Assembly: GCA_964546015.1 (NCBI GenBank)
Contig: CAZJHO010000005.1
Location: forward strand, 1-64,000
Length of the DNA: 64,000 nucleotides
DNA from: JAFGVL01 sp964546015
GTDB taxonomy: Bacteria; Bacteroidota; Bacteroidia; Bacteroidales; Paludibacteraceae
Direction: 5' to 3'
Each line of letters starts with the position of its first letter. The first letter of the stretch is position 1. This document shows positions 18,718 through 27,737 of this stretch, in pieces. The notes under the pieces were generated by a model that saw only the letters and a program-made list of their open reading frames with translations, had not been told where the DNA came from and did no database searches. Both the position numbers and the translations under genes were made by a program.

Positions 18718-18849
18718 ATAAGAATTTATTACTCCAGATTCTTCTGAATTTAATTCTCAAGTATTTTTATTTATCTTTACGCCTCTTTTTCTTCAAGCAT
18801 AAAAATGCATAAGAAAATTTTGCTGCGCAAAAACAAAAACAACATATAC

Positions 18850-20568
18850 ATGACGAACAGGTGGAATTTTTATTCCTTAAGCGATGAACAAGAGAAGCAA
18901 AAACAAGAATTAGCCGCTGTATTAAAGATTAGTCCAACCCTTGCACAATTGCTTGTACAGAGGGGTATTACGACATTTGACAGCGCTAAACAATTTTTTC
19001 GTCCGCAGTTGGCAGAGCTTCACAATCCTTTCCTTATGAAGGATATGAACAAAGCTGTAGAACGGCTTAACCGTGCTATTCTCAACAAAGAAAAAATCCT
19101 TATTTATGGCGACTATGATGTTGATGGAACAACGGCCGTTGCTTTAGTGTTCAAATTTCTGAAAAAAGTATATTCGGAAATCGATTTCTATGTACCTGAC
19201 CGGTACAAAGAAGGATACGGAATTTCATTCGACGGGATAAACTTTGCTGCCGAGAATGGATTCACGCTTATTATCGCATTGGATTGCGGAATTAAATCAA
19301 TTGAGAAAACAAATTATGCTCTTGAAAAAGGGATAGAGTTTATCATTTGCGATCATCACACTCCGGATCCGGAACTCCCTAAAGCCGTTGCCATACTTAA
19401 TCCTAAACAAAGCGATTGCACTTATCCTTATAAACATCTTTGTGGTTGCGGCGTAGGTTTTAAATTTATGCAAGCTTTTGCCGCTAACAATAACATACCG
19501 TTTTCAGAGCTGATTCCTATGCTCGACCTTGTTGCCGTAAGCATTGCTTCGGATATTGTACCTATTACAGGAGAAAACAGAATTATGGCATTTTACGGGC
19601 TTCGACACCTGAATATCAGTCCAAGCTTGGGATTGAAATCCATTATCGACATTACAGGTCTTCCAGAAAAAGAACTTACCATTAGCGATATTGTATTTAA
19701 AATAGGTCCCCGGATAAATGCCGCCGGACGAATCACTTCGGCAAAAGAAGTGGTAGAGCTGCTGGTTACAAACGACGAAAAATTCGCCCGTGAACGAAGC
19801 ATCGAAATAGACGAACACAATACTACCCGCAAGGATCTGGACAAATCCATTACCGACGAAGCTCTTGAACAACTGGAAAACGATTTGGATTTTCAAAACA
19901 AAAAATCCATCGTTGTGTATAACCCTACATGGAGTAAAGGCGTGGTAGGAATTGTCGCGTCCCGGTTAGCCGAAAACCACTATCGACCAACTATTGTGCT
20001 GACTCTCGCCAATAGTATGGTTAGCGGTTCTGCTCGTTCAGTGCCCGGCTTCGATATATACAAAGCCATTGAAACATGTCGGGACTTACTCGAAAATTTT
20101 GGCGGACATATGTACGCTGCAGGATTATCATTGAAAGAAGAAAATCTTGCCGCATTTACTACCCGTTTCGAAAATTTTGTACAAGAAAATATTTTGCCCG
20201 AACAACTGGACGCTCAAATAGATATTGACGCGGAAATAAGTTTTGGAGATATCTCTCCCAAATTTTTTAAGCTCCTGAAACAGTTTAATCCCTTCGGACC
20301 TGATAATATGAAACCTTATTTCTGTACGAAACGGGTTATTGATAACGGAAAAAGTTCTTTGGTGGGAAAAGATAAAGAACACTTACGATTAGAAATGACC
20401 GATCCTTCAGGAGTCTCGATAAATGGAATTGCATTTCGCATGGCAGATTTTTTCCTTCCGCTGAAAGAAGGAAAACCGGTTGATATTTGTTATACGATCG
20501 AAGAAAACAACTTCAACGGAAATACTTCGTTACAATTAATGATCAGAGATATTAAACTCAGTGAGTAA
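18850..20568 (+). CDS. recJ: Single-stranded-DNA-specific exonuclease RecJ
   Basis: The frame opens at 18805, but the ATG at 18850 (MTNRWNFYSLSDEQ) matches the usual RecJ N-terminus, giving 572 residues. The DHH phosphoesterase motifs are present: DYDVDGTTA (about residue 88) and CDHHTPD (about 168), with GCGVGFKFMQAF and LDLVAVSIASDIVP. The DHHA1 region has WSKGVVGIVASRL, GSARSVPGFDIYKAI and GGHMYAAGLSL, and a RecJ OB fold is C-terminal. It degrades single-stranded DNA 5'-3' in recombination and mismatch repair. It is divergent from the lipoprotein gene. Confidence 0.96.
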   Translation: MTNRWNFYSLSDEQEKQKQELAAVLKISPTLAQLLVQRGITTFDSAKQFFRPQLAELHNPFLMKDMNKAVERLNRAILNKEKILIYGDYDVDGTTAVALVFKFLKKVYSEIDFYVPDRYKEGYGISFDGINFAAENGFTLIIALDCGIKSIEKTNYALEKGIEFIICDHHTPDPELPKAVAILNPKQSDCTYPYKHLCGCGVGFKFMQAFAANNNIPFSELIPMLDLVAVSIASDIVPITGENRIMAFYGLRHLNISPSLGLKSIIDITGLPEKELTISDIVFKIGPRINAAGRITSAKEVVELLVTNDEKFARERSIEIDEHNTTRKDLDKSITDEALEQLENDLDFQNKKSIVVYNPTWSKGVVGIVASRLAENHYRPTIVLTLANSMVSGSARSVPGFDIYKAIETCRDLLENFGGHMYAAGLSLKEENLAAFTTRFENFVQENILPEQLDAQIDIDAEISFGDISPKFFKLLKQFNPFGPDNMKPYFCTKRVIDNGKSSLVGKDKEHLRLEMTDPSGVSINGIAFRMADFFLPLKEGKPVDICYTIEENNFNGNTSLQLMIRDIKLSE

Positions 20569-20672
20569 GGACAGAGAACGGAGAAAGTTACGAGAGCCTC
20601 ATCGTTCGGCTGGTGGCTGAGGTTTTCGAGGCCACAAGCCCGCAATGACAACAAAACCAACAATTCACACTT
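20569..20672. other. GC-richer spacer with a small inverted repeat
   Basis: This 104-bp gap after recJ is more GC-rich than other spacers in the window. It contains CCTCA/TGAGG arms (gcctca at about 20595 and tgagg about 28 bp later) and the string cccgcaatgac, which resembles dispersed palindromic repeats known in many bacterial genomes. No reading frame or tRNA fold was seen. Confidence 0.35.
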
Positions 20673-21659
20673 ATGAAAAACAACTCTAAATTAGGATATA
20701 TTTTAAGTGGTGCGGCAGGAGGTTTTGCTGTGTTGCTTGTTTGTTGTATTTTCTCTTTTTCATTGGCAGATAAAGCAGAACAGGATTCTGTCGTTTGCCA
20801 ACTGAAGCAATGCGTAGAATCGTCCGAAATACCTAAATCGGTAGTTTTTGCAGGCGAAAAAATACCTCTTATCCGCTACGATGTACGCGAACGATTCGAC
20901 CGCGAGATTTCGACCATTACCTATCAACACTCTTATACACTGCAAAGCCTGAAACGGGCGAATCAGTATTTCCCCATTATTGAACCTATTTTGGAAAAGA
21001 ACGGTATCCCGAACGATTTTAAATACCTCGCTCTCATTGAAAGCAACTTCAACATCCGCGCGCTTTCAGGCTTGAAAGCAGCAGGGTTTTGGCAACTAAT
21101 GCCCGAAACTGCCAAAGAACTCGGCTTGGAAGTAACCGATTCTGTCGATGAGCGTTATCATGTGGAAAAATCGACTGAAGCAGCTTGCGCCTATTTGAAT
21201 AAAGCATACGCCGTTTTCGGCAACTGGATCCTTACCGCCGCGGCTTATAATGCGGGCATAGGAAGAATAAAAAATGCCGTTGCCGATCAAAAAACTACCG
21301 ACTTTGAAGATCTTTGGCTCAACGAGGAAACAAGCCGCTATGTATTCCGTATTCTGGCAATGAAAGAGTTCCTGAAGCAGCCGCAAGCTTATGGTTACTA
21401 CATCCGCAAGGATCAATATTACCCGATGATTCGGACAAAAGAAATAGAAGTTTCGACCTCTATACCCGATTTAGCTGCTTTTGCCAAAGAGCATGGAGTA
21501 CCGTATGTACAGTTTAAAACATTCAACCTATGGTTGCGAGGCAATAAACTGGAAAACAAAAGTGGCAAAACCTACAAAATTCTTATTCCGAATAAAGACG
21601 ATTTGGTTTTCGATATTAACAAAGTGAAGTTATACCAGGAAAATTGGGCTGTTAAGTAA
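20673..21659 (+). CDS. Membrane-anchored lytic murein transglycosylase (SLT domain, MltD-like)
   Basis: The 328-residue protein has one N-terminal membrane segment or uncleaved signal (residues about 8-32). It then has a goose-type lysozyme/SLT domain: KYLALIESNFNIRALSG with the catalytic Glu near residue 123, AAGFWQLMPETAKELGL, VDERYHVEKSTEAACAYL and WILTAAAYNAGIGRI. The C-terminal FNLWLRGNKLENKSGKTYKI resembles a degenerate LysM unit. It cleaves peptidoglycan glycan strands in the periplasm. MltD-type proteins usually carry clear LysM repeats, and here at most one weak copy remains. Confidence 0.9.
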   Translation: MKNNSKLGYILSGAAGGFAVLLVCCIFSFSLADKAEQDSVVCQLKQCVESSEIPKSVVFAGEKIPLIRYDVRERFDREISTITYQHSYTLQSLKRANQYFPIIEPILEKNGIPNDFKYLALIESNFNIRALSGLKAAGFWQLMPETAKELGLEVTDSVDERYHVEKSTEAACAYLNKAYAVFGNWILTAAAYNAGIGRIKNAVADQKTTDFEDLWLNEETSRYVFRILAMKEFLKQPQAYGYYIRKDQYYPMIRTKEIEVSTSIPDLAAFAKEHGVPYVQFKTFNLWLRGNKLENKSGKTYKILIPNKDDLVFDINKVKLYQENWAVK

Positions 21660-21922
21660 GAATCTTCTTTACCATATTTAGATTCAACAGATTTCCATAC
21701 TTCATTTTTAAAATGTCTGCTACAAGAAAAATTCAGGATTATCTTATTTATTTTTGTATATCAAATTATTCTCCCATGTTCGGACTTAGACTTTGTTCAA
21801 AATCGTTATATCCAAACAAGCTTAACCTTTAGAACTTTCCAATAAATAAGAATTAGATTCTAATCCCTTGTTTTCAATAAAATAACTGCTTTTTTATATA
21901 TTTGCATTGTTTATAAAAAAGC
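21660..21922. other. AT-rich spacer upstream of dsbD
   Basis: No reading frame or hairpin of note was found in these 263 bp apart from the dsbD promoter at 21897. Confidence 0.4.
21897..21904 (+). promoter_or_regulatory. Promoter -7 element for dsbD-murF
   Basis: TATATTTG fits TAnnTTTG, 18 bp upstream of the dsbD ATG. Confidence 0.55.
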
Positions 21923-23866
21923 ATGAAATCAAAACTCACATATTTTTTACTTTTGGTAAGCATCATTAGCTTGCAAGCTCAAATTTTCGATCCTGTAAAA
22001 TGGACATTTTCTCAACGCACAATTTCTCCCACCGAAGTTGAATTGGTTTTCGAAGCCTCTATACAAAATTCGTGGCACATGTACGGAATACAATTACCGG
22101 AAGATGGTCCAATTCCCACATCTTTTATTTTCGAAAAAACAGAAGGAGCAGTTTTATCGGGTAAAATCATACCTCAATCCAAATTAATAAAAGAATACGA
22201 TCCTATTTTTGATATGGAGTTATCGTGGTATAAGGAAAAAGCTGTTTTTACTCAAAAAATAACGCGACAAGCACATTCCGAAACTTTCATCTCGGGCTTT
22301 GTTCGATTTATGTGTTGCAACGACAGCAGTTGCCTCCCTCCTAAAAAAGTGCCGTTTTTATTCACTATAAAAAAAGATAGTTCTGCGACTACAGAAGATA
22401 CAATTGTTGCAAACACAAACTTTACTGCTCCTACTCCAACAGAAACAATATCGGCTATAAAAGATTATTGGTATCCGGTAATTGATCAATTAAAATCATT
22501 CGACGAAATAGGAGAATCCAGCAACGGAAATAGATCCCTTTGGTTGATATTTTTTGCCGGTTTTGCAGGAGGATTATTGGCATTGTTCACTCCTTGTGTT
22601 TGGCCTATTATCCCGATGACAGTAAGTTTTTTCCTTAAACGGAATAAAAATCGGCAAAAAGGAAGAAAAGAAGCCATCTTTTATGGGCTAAGCATCATCT
22701 TTATTTATTTGGCATTAGGTATTCTGATTACACTTATTTTCGGCGCAAGCGCGCTAAATACACTATCAACCAATGCTATTTTTAACTTGGCCTTCTTTGT
22801 AATGCTTATTATTTTCGCCATTTCATTTTTCGGCTATTTTGATATCACATTACCGGCATCATGGTCTACTGCATTAAATAATAAGGCGGAACATACTACC
22901 GGATTGTTCAGTATTTTCCTAATGGCATTTACATTGGCAGTTGTTTCGTTTTCTTGTACAGGTCCTATTATCGGCACATTGCTGGTTGAGGTATCAAGTA
23001 CAGGCTCTCTGCTATCGCCTGCCGTGGGAATGTTTGGTTTCGCACTGGCACTGGCTCTGCCTTTTAGCGTGTTTGCTTTGTTCCCTTCGTGGCTTAATTC
23101 AATGCCGCGATCCGGCAGTTGGATGAATATGATAAAAGTATCCTTGGCTTTTTTGGAATTGGCTTTAGCGCTGAAATTCCTTTCGGTAGCCGATCTTACT
23201 TACGGCTGGGGCATCTTGCCGCGTAATCTGTTTATTGCCATTTGGATAGGTATTTTCTTTTGCTGGGCATTGTATATGTTGGGTATTATCCGTTTCCCTC
23301 ACGATTCGAAAAGACAATCTATCGGCATTTTGCGCAAAATAAGCGCGGGATTGATTTTGCTGTTCGTTATCTATTTGGCTCAAGGATTTTGGGGCGCTCC
23401 ACTGAAAAACATCAGCGCTTTTCTCCCTCCACAAGAAACAAACGAAGTTTTTCACGATTATGACCAAGGTATGAAATATGCAGAAAAACATAAACTGCCT
23501 GTTTTTGTCGATTTTACAGGATATGGTTGCGTGAACTGTCGCAAGATGGAAGCGGCTGTTTTTACACATAGCGAAATAAAAAGTCTGTTGTCACAATTTG
23601 TTATTATTTCGCTGTATGTCGATGATCGGAAAAAATTAGAAAAACCAATTACAGTTACCGAAAACAATAAACCCCTCTTTATTGAAACACAAGGTGAGCG
23701 ATGGAGCTACTTGCAACGAATCAAATTCGGAGCTAACGCGCAACCGTATTATATTGCATTGGATAATAACGGAAATCCTATTTCGCAGCCATATGCTTAC
23801 AACGAAGATATAGAAAAATTTACCTCTTTCTTAAAAAAGGCTTTGGAACGATATAAACATAAATAA
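21923..23866 (+). CDS. dsbD: Thiol:disulfide interchange protein DsbD-like
   Basis: The 647-residue protein has three parts. A signal peptide leads an N-terminal periplasmic domain with the cysteines CCNDSSC (about 131-137). About eight membrane helices follow, with the redox Cys in TPCVWPIIP (about 224) and SCTGPIIG (about 344). The C-terminal thioredoxin domain has GYGCVNCRKME (Cys about 536 and 539). It passes reducing power from cytoplasmic thioredoxin to periplasmic proteins. The CVNC active site is typical of Bacteroidota DsbD. murF follows after 3 bp, so the two are cotranscribed. Confidence 0.94.
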   Translation: MKSKLTYFLLLVSIISLQAQIFDPVKWTFSQRTISPTEVELVFEASIQNSWHMYGIQLPEDGPIPTSFIFEKTEGAVLSGKIIPQSKLIKEYDPIFDMELSWYKEKAVFTQKITRQAHSETFISGFVRFMCCNDSSCLPPKKVPFLFTIKKDSSATTEDTIVANTNFTAPTPTETISAIKDYWYPVIDQLKSFDEIGESSNGNRSLWLIFFAGFAGGLLALFTPCVWPIIPMTVSFFLKRNKNRQKGRKEAIFYGLSIIFIYLALGILITLIFGASALNTLSTNAIFNLAFFVMLIIFAISFFGYFDITLPASWSTALNNKAEHTTGLFSIFLMAFTLAVVSFSCTGPIIGTLLVEVSSTGSLLSPAVGMFGFALALALPFSVFALFPSWLNSMPRSGSWMNMIKVSLAFLELALALKFLSVADLTYGWGILPRNLFIAIWIGIFFCWALYMLGIIRFPHDSKRQSIGILRKISAGLILLFVIYLAQGFWGAPLKNISAFLPPQETNEVFHDYDQGMKYAEKHKLPVFVDFTGYGCVNCRKMEAAVFTHSEIKSLLSQFVIISLYVDDRKKLEKPITVTENNKPLFIETQGERWSYLQRIKFGANAQPYYIALDNNGNPISQPYAYNEDIEKFTSFLKKALERYKHK

Positions 23867-23869
23867 ACC

Positions 23870-25162
23870 ATGATCGAAACACTTTACGACCTCTATCTAC
23901 AACACCCGATTATCACTATCGACAGCCGGAATTGTCCGAAAGATTCTATATTTTTTGCATTAAAAGGAGAAAATTTTGATGGGAATAAATATGCTCAAGC
24001 GGCATTAGACAACGGTTGTGCATTTGCGGTTGTAGAGGATCAAAAAATTGCCACTACCGATACGCGTATGTTTTTGGCAGATGATGTGCTAAGCGCACTA
24101 CAACAACTTGCGCACCATCATCGCATCACATTAGGATTACCTGTACTCGCCATTACCGGAACGAACGGGAAAACTACTACCAAAGAATTAATCGCCGCCG
24201 TTTTGAGTAAAAAATATAATGTTCTTTACACAGAAGGCAATTTGAATAATCATATAGGCGTGCCGATTACATTGCTAAACCTTACTAAAGAGCATCAGCT
24301 GGCAGTAATCGAAATGGGAGCCAATCATCCGGGCGAAATCAAAACATTAGCCGAAATTGCTACTCCCAATGTCGGTATTATTACTAATTTGGGCAAGGCG
24401 CATCTGGAGGGATTCGGCTCTTTCGAAGGCGTAATCAAAACCAAAAGCGAACTCTACGATTTCTTACGCGAAACAGGCGGACAGGCTTTTGTCAATTTAG
24501 ACAATGAGATTTTGACCAAAAAATCGGAAGGAATACCCGTTATTGGTTACGGAATAAAAAATAAAACAGGAGAAGTTTGGGGTGAGATAACAAAGAATGC
24601 TCCTTTCATCGAACTTAATTGGCAAAAAAAAGGGCAAACGATAATTCATCAAATTGTAAGCAATCTAATCGGCGATTACAATGTCGAAAATATGTTGGCA
24701 GCCATCTGTATAGGTGTATTTTTCGGAGTCAATGAAAACGCTATTTCCAAAGCAATAAGCGAGTACAAACCAGAGAATAATCGTTCACAATTTACGGAAA
24801 CCACGCATAATAAACTAATTATTGACGCATACAATGCGAATCCGACTAGTATGAAAGCCGCACTGGAAAACTTTGCCCGCATTTCGTTGCCTAATAAAAT
24901 GGTTGTATTGGGTGATATGCGCGAATTGGGAGCCGATAGTGCAACAGAGCATCAACACATTGTGGATTTAGTTGCAACTCAAGATATAGAAAAAGTTTTT
25001 TTGATTGGAGAATGTTTTAGTGCAACCCGCAATAACTTTACTGTTTTTGTAAAAACAGACGATTTCATCGAATACTTGCAAGGTAATCCCATCAAAAATG
25101 CAACTATACTAATTAAAGGATCACGGGGCAGCCGATTAGAAACAATTATTCCCTATCTATAA
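23870..25162 (+). CDS. murF: UDP-N-acetylmuramoyl-tripeptide--D-alanyl-D-alanine ligase
   Basis: The 430-residue Mur ligase has an N-terminal domain with IDSRNCPKDSIFFALKGENFDGNKYA. The ATP-binding P-loop is TGTNGKTTTKELI (about 95-107). Middle-domain motifs are NNHIGVPITLLNL, EMGANHPGEI and NLGKAHLEGFGS. The C-terminal domain has IDAYNANPTSMKAAL and GDMRELG. It adds D-Ala-D-Ala to the peptidoglycan precursor. It starts 3 bp after dsbD. No other mur gene is nearby; the gene lies outside the usual dcw cluster. Confidence 0.96.
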   Translation: MIETLYDLYLQHPIITIDSRNCPKDSIFFALKGENFDGNKYAQAALDNGCAFAVVEDQKIATTDTRMFLADDVLSALQQLAHHHRITLGLPVLAITGTNGKTTTKELIAAVLSKKYNVLYTEGNLNNHIGVPITLLNLTKEHQLAVIEMGANHPGEIKTLAEIATPNVGIITNLGKAHLEGFGSFEGVIKTKSELYDFLRETGGQAFVNLDNEILTKKSEGIPVIGYGIKNKTGEVWGEITKNAPFIELNWQKKGQTIIHQIVSNLIGDYNVENMLAAICIGVFFGVNENAISKAISEYKPENNRSQFTETTHNKLIIDAYNANPTSMKAALENFARISLPNKMVVLGDMRELGADSATEHQHIVDLVATQDIEKVFLIGECFSATRNNFTVFVKTDDFIEYLQGNPIKNATILIKGSRGSRLETIIPYL

Positions 25163-25168
25163 AAAATT

Positions 25169-25190
25169 GGAGCGAATAAATATCCGCTCC
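25169..25190 (+). terminator. Possible terminator after murF
   Basis: GGAGCG pairs with CGCTCC around a 10-nt AT loop, 6 bp after the murF stop. The following T-run is weak. Confidence 0.4.
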
Positions 25191-25328
25191 TCTTAGATTA
25201 GAATGCTATCATTCTTTAAATATTTTTCTTCTTTCCTTTGAAATAAGCTTCAACAGCTCTCCTCCTAACAATAAAAGACTTTGACTTCATTTAAAAAATT
25301 TGATAACTTGATCGAAAATTCCTCATTA

Positions 25329-26051
25329 CTATTTAATTTTTTCACCATTGCTTTTTTTACTAGAATAAGCATTACTATATTTTTTAACTATTCTTACCAT
25401 CTCATCCCCTACTTTGATAACATATTCTCCGGTTTTTTTAGGCAATAAAATTTTCATTTCATTTTTAGTAGTTCTCATTTTACACACATTTATCCCCTTT
25501 GATGTAAATACTTCTACAGGTTTACCTATAATATCTCCTGTAATAGAAATTTTATTTTCATACATCTCAACAGAAAAACTCTCGATAAAAGCATCTTCGA
25601 CTATTAATCCAAATTCTTTCCATACATCAGCAAATTGATATGAAGAACAACCTCCTGACGGGATATGAAGTGTGCATGCTTTTTTATCTACTCCGGCAAA
25701 CACGCTATAATCAATATCTATAGCTATCGGATTAAGTACTGTTATGGAAGTAAGTCCTGTACATCCTTCAAAAGCAGAGGATGCAATGACGCTTACCTTA
25801 GGTATAATGATTGAAGTAAGAGCAGAACAACAATAAAATGCTTTGAACCCAATAGCATGCAAAGATATCGGAATACAGATCGAGGAAAGATTATAACAAT
25901 GCTCGAAAGCAAAAGAACCAATAGTATTTACTCCTTCCGGAATAGTAATAGAATTAAGGCTACTACAATTAGAAAAAGCATAGTCGTTAATATTCCTTAC
26001 TCCATTGGGAATAATAAACGATTTAATAAATTGAGGAGAAAGAAAAATCAT
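25329..26051 (-). CDS. Leucine-rich repeat (BspA/LRR_5) protein with T9SS-like C-terminal domain, probably 5'-truncated
   Basis: The 240-residue frame has about four and a half 23-residue BspA-type LRRs (IPNGVRNINDYAFSNCSSL, IPEGVNTIGSFAFEHCYNL, IPISLHAIGFKAFYCCSAL and others). The usual cap LHIPSGGCSSYQFADVWKEF follows. The C-terminal 75 residues resemble a T9SS type A sorting domain (GKPVEVFTSKGINVCKM, TGEYVIKVGDEMVRIVKK), with an extra tail. The first repeat starts at once, with no signal peptide, and an in-frame TAA lies four codons upstream of the ATG. A protein with an export tail but no signal peptide suggests a lost 5' end or a gene remnant. No continuation was found in the other upstream frames. 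Confidence 0.7.
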   Translation of the reverse strand: MIFLSPQFIKSFIIPNGVRNINDYAFSNCSSLNSITIPEGVNTIGSFAFEHCYNLSSICIPISLHAIGFKAFYCCSALTSIIIPKVSVIASSAFEGCTGLTSITVLNPIAIDIDYSVFAGVDKKACTLHIPSGGCSSYQFADVWKEFGLIVEDAFIESFSVEMYENKISITGDIIGKPVEVFTSKGINVCKMRTTKNEMKILLPKKTGEYVIKVGDEMVRIVKKYSNAYSSKKSNGEKIK

Positions 26052-26440
26052 TGTTTTAAATTAACTAAAAATTATTTGCAGACCATTCTGGTCACACCTT
26101 ATTTATTCAATTACAACTCATTAGCCGATAGAGTTTTATCCATTTAAAATAACGAAAATATATTATAAATCTTGTTTCGTTGCTATCAAAATGAGCTTAG
26201 AAGAAAATGCCAACCGTACCTATACTCAAAAATGCAAAGCAAATTATTGCTTACTACATTTTGTTAATCTTTAATAATAGATTAGACCTTACCAAAAACA
26301 AAATTGATAATTATCCTTTTACTAAAACAAATTACATCGAGTTAATCTTCATGTGTTTTTAGATCCCATATTCAACCCAATTTATATTTATTAACAAAAA
26401 AAGCTTACAAATAAAATTTTTTACAATCCCATTTGTAGGC

Positions 26441-26477
26441 ATAAAAAAATCACTAAAGTCACAACTTCTTTAGTGAT
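26441..26477 (-). terminator. Rho-independent terminator, likely for gldA
   Basis: ATCACTAAAG (26449-26458) pairs perfectly with CTTTAGTGAT (26468-26477) around a 9-nt loop. On the minus strand a run of seven T follows. It lies about 260 bp beyond the gldA stop. Confidence 0.75.
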
Positions 26478-26502
26478 GCAAATAACCTCAATCGCTTGCT
26501 TT

Positions 26503-26522
26503 CGCGCGCATGCGCGCGTGTA
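26503..26522. repeat. CG-rich alternating pyrimidine-purine palindrome
   Basis: CGCGCGCATGCGCGCG (26503-26518) is a perfect 16-bp palindrome. The strict pyrimidine-purine alternation continues to 26522. It stands out sharply from the AT-rich surroundings and is followed by a TGTTA/TAACA hairpin with a TG-repeat loop (about 26531-26550). Confidence 0.75.
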
Positions 26523-26737
26523 GGATGTGATGTTAGTGTGTGTGTTAACAAATATATCGAATTATGCAAATTTAAAGTGTTAAAAATGCAGTCAAAAATG
26601 ATGTTTTTTGTTTTTTTAACCATTATATATTAGTGTCATAAAATACTAAAATGATACTACAAATGTACAAATGTTTTTTTAAGAAGAAATAAAAAACACA
26701 AAATTTTTCTCTTTCTGTATCAAATGTTTAAAAAACA

Positions 26738-27640
26738 TTATTTGGTCAGTTCATGGAAAACATCTTCCATATTTCGTTCCTGTTGATTGAGGGTGAGTAG
26801 TGTTAATCCTCTATCGGACATAAAGCGGAATATTTCGGCACGAATATCTTGCGAACTTTCCAAACGAAACAATGTACTTTTTGCTTTTATAATATTTTCT
26901 ACCCCTTTTATCTCGGCTAAAATCTTTTCATCAATTTCTTCGCCCAACTCCACGATGAAAACGAAAGTTTTTATTCCTGTAGAAACAATCTCTTTGCCAT
27001 GTTCATCGGCAACAATATTTCCTCGATTAATGATAATAACACGATCGCAAATAGCACTTACCTCCTGCATAATGTGTGTAGAAAGCATTACCGTTTTTTG
27101 CTTTCCGATTTCGGAAATCAAGTTACGCACATCAACTAACTGATTGGGGTCAAGTCCGGTAGTCGGCTCGTCGAGGATAAGCACGGCGGGGTCGTGTATC
27201 AAGGCTTGCGCAAGTCCTACCCGCTGGCGGTAGCCTTTGGATAGTTGTCCGATTTTTTTCTTTTGTTCCAAAGCTAACCCGGTAAGTTCAATCATTTCGT
27301 TTACCTGTTTCGAAACATTTTTTCCCAATCCATACATTTCACCGACAAATTTCAGATACTCTTTCACATACATATCCAAATACAGCGGATTGTGCTCAGG
27401 TAGATAACCTATCAGCTGTTTTATTTCCAGCGAATGGTCCTTTACCTCCAAACCACAGACTTTGATAGAACCCGTTTCGTATGGAATAAATCCGGTAATT
27501 GATTTCATCATAGTTGATTTTCCGGCGCCGTTCGGACCTATAAAACCAACAATCTCACCCGAACCGATTTCGAAGCTTACATTGTTCAATACACATTGTT
27601 CTCCGTAATACTTAGTAACATGTTGAATAGAAACAGACAT
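26738..27640 (-). CDS. gldA: GldA-type ABC transporter ATP-binding protein
   Basis: The 300-residue ATPase has Walker A GPNGAGKST (about 35-43), a Q-loop region GYLPEHNPLYLDMYV, the ABC signature LSKGYRQRVGLAQAL, Walker B AVLILDEPTTGLDP and the H-loop STHIMQEV. The C-terminal extension, ending NMEDVFHELTK, matches GldA of gliding Bacteroidota. GldA partners with the permease parts GldF and GldG, which are not in the window. Many non-gliding Bacteroidales keep this gene, so motility should not be inferred. It has its own promoter and a distant terminator. Confidence 0.85.
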   Translation of the reverse strand: MSVSIQHVTKYYGEQCVLNNVSFEIGSGEIVGFIGPNGAGKSTMMKSITGFIPYETGSIKVCGLEVKDHSLEIKQLIGYLPEHNPLYLDMYVKEYLKFVGEMYGLGKNVSKQVNEMIELTGLALEQKKKIGQLSKGYRQRVGLAQALIHDPAVLILDEPTTGLDPNQLVDVRNLISEIGKQKTVMLSTHIMQEVSAICDRVIIINRGNIVADEHGKEIVSTGIKTFVFIVELGEEIDEKILAEIKGVENIIKAKSTLFRLESSQDIRAEIFRFMSDRGLTLLTLNQQERNMEDVFHELTK

Positions 27641-27661
27641 AATTTAGTTTTTTTTACCTCA

Positions 27662-27669
27662 CAAAAATA
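27662..27669 (-). promoter_or_regulatory. Promoter -7 element for gldA
   Basis: Minus-strand TATTTTTG fits TAnnTTTG, 21 bp upstream of the gldA ATG. Confidence 0.55.
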
Positions 27670-27710
27670 CGAAGAAAGACGCAATTCTGTATTGCAAAAA
27701 GAAATTTAAC

Positions 27711-27718
27711 TATCTTTG
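27711..27718 (+). promoter_or_regulatory. Promoter for the 27.7-33.2 kb operon
   Basis: TATCTTTG fits TAnnTTTG, with a TTG at 27692-27694 as a possible -33 element. The first start codon is 19 bp downstream, and no terminator was seen before 33181. Confidence 0.6.
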
Positions 27719-27737
27719 CGAAACCAGAGAAAAAGTC

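Larger units (their letters stand above)
26052..26737. other. Non-coding region between gldA and the LRR gene
   Basis: No credible reading frame was found in these 686 bp. The left half is plain AT-rich DNA. The right part (26440-26550) holds a terminator hairpin, a CG-rich palindrome and a TG-repeat hairpin, all in what would be the gldA 3' untranslated region. Confidence 0.6.

Noticed and set aside
19504..19896. 130-codon minus-strand frame inside recJ
   Set aside because: It overlaps a fully conserved RecJ domain and has no recognisable family.
20580..20660. tRNA-like GC-rich segment after recJ
   Set aside because: No cloverleaf, anticodon arm or T-loop could be formed.
26503..26518. CRISPR or direct-repeat array
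   Set aside because: The palindrome occurs once and there are no spaced repeats.
26738..27640. Gliding motility locus
   Set aside because: Only gldA is present. gldF, gldG and other gld genes are absent from the window, and GldA-like ATPases occur in non-gliding Bacteroidales.
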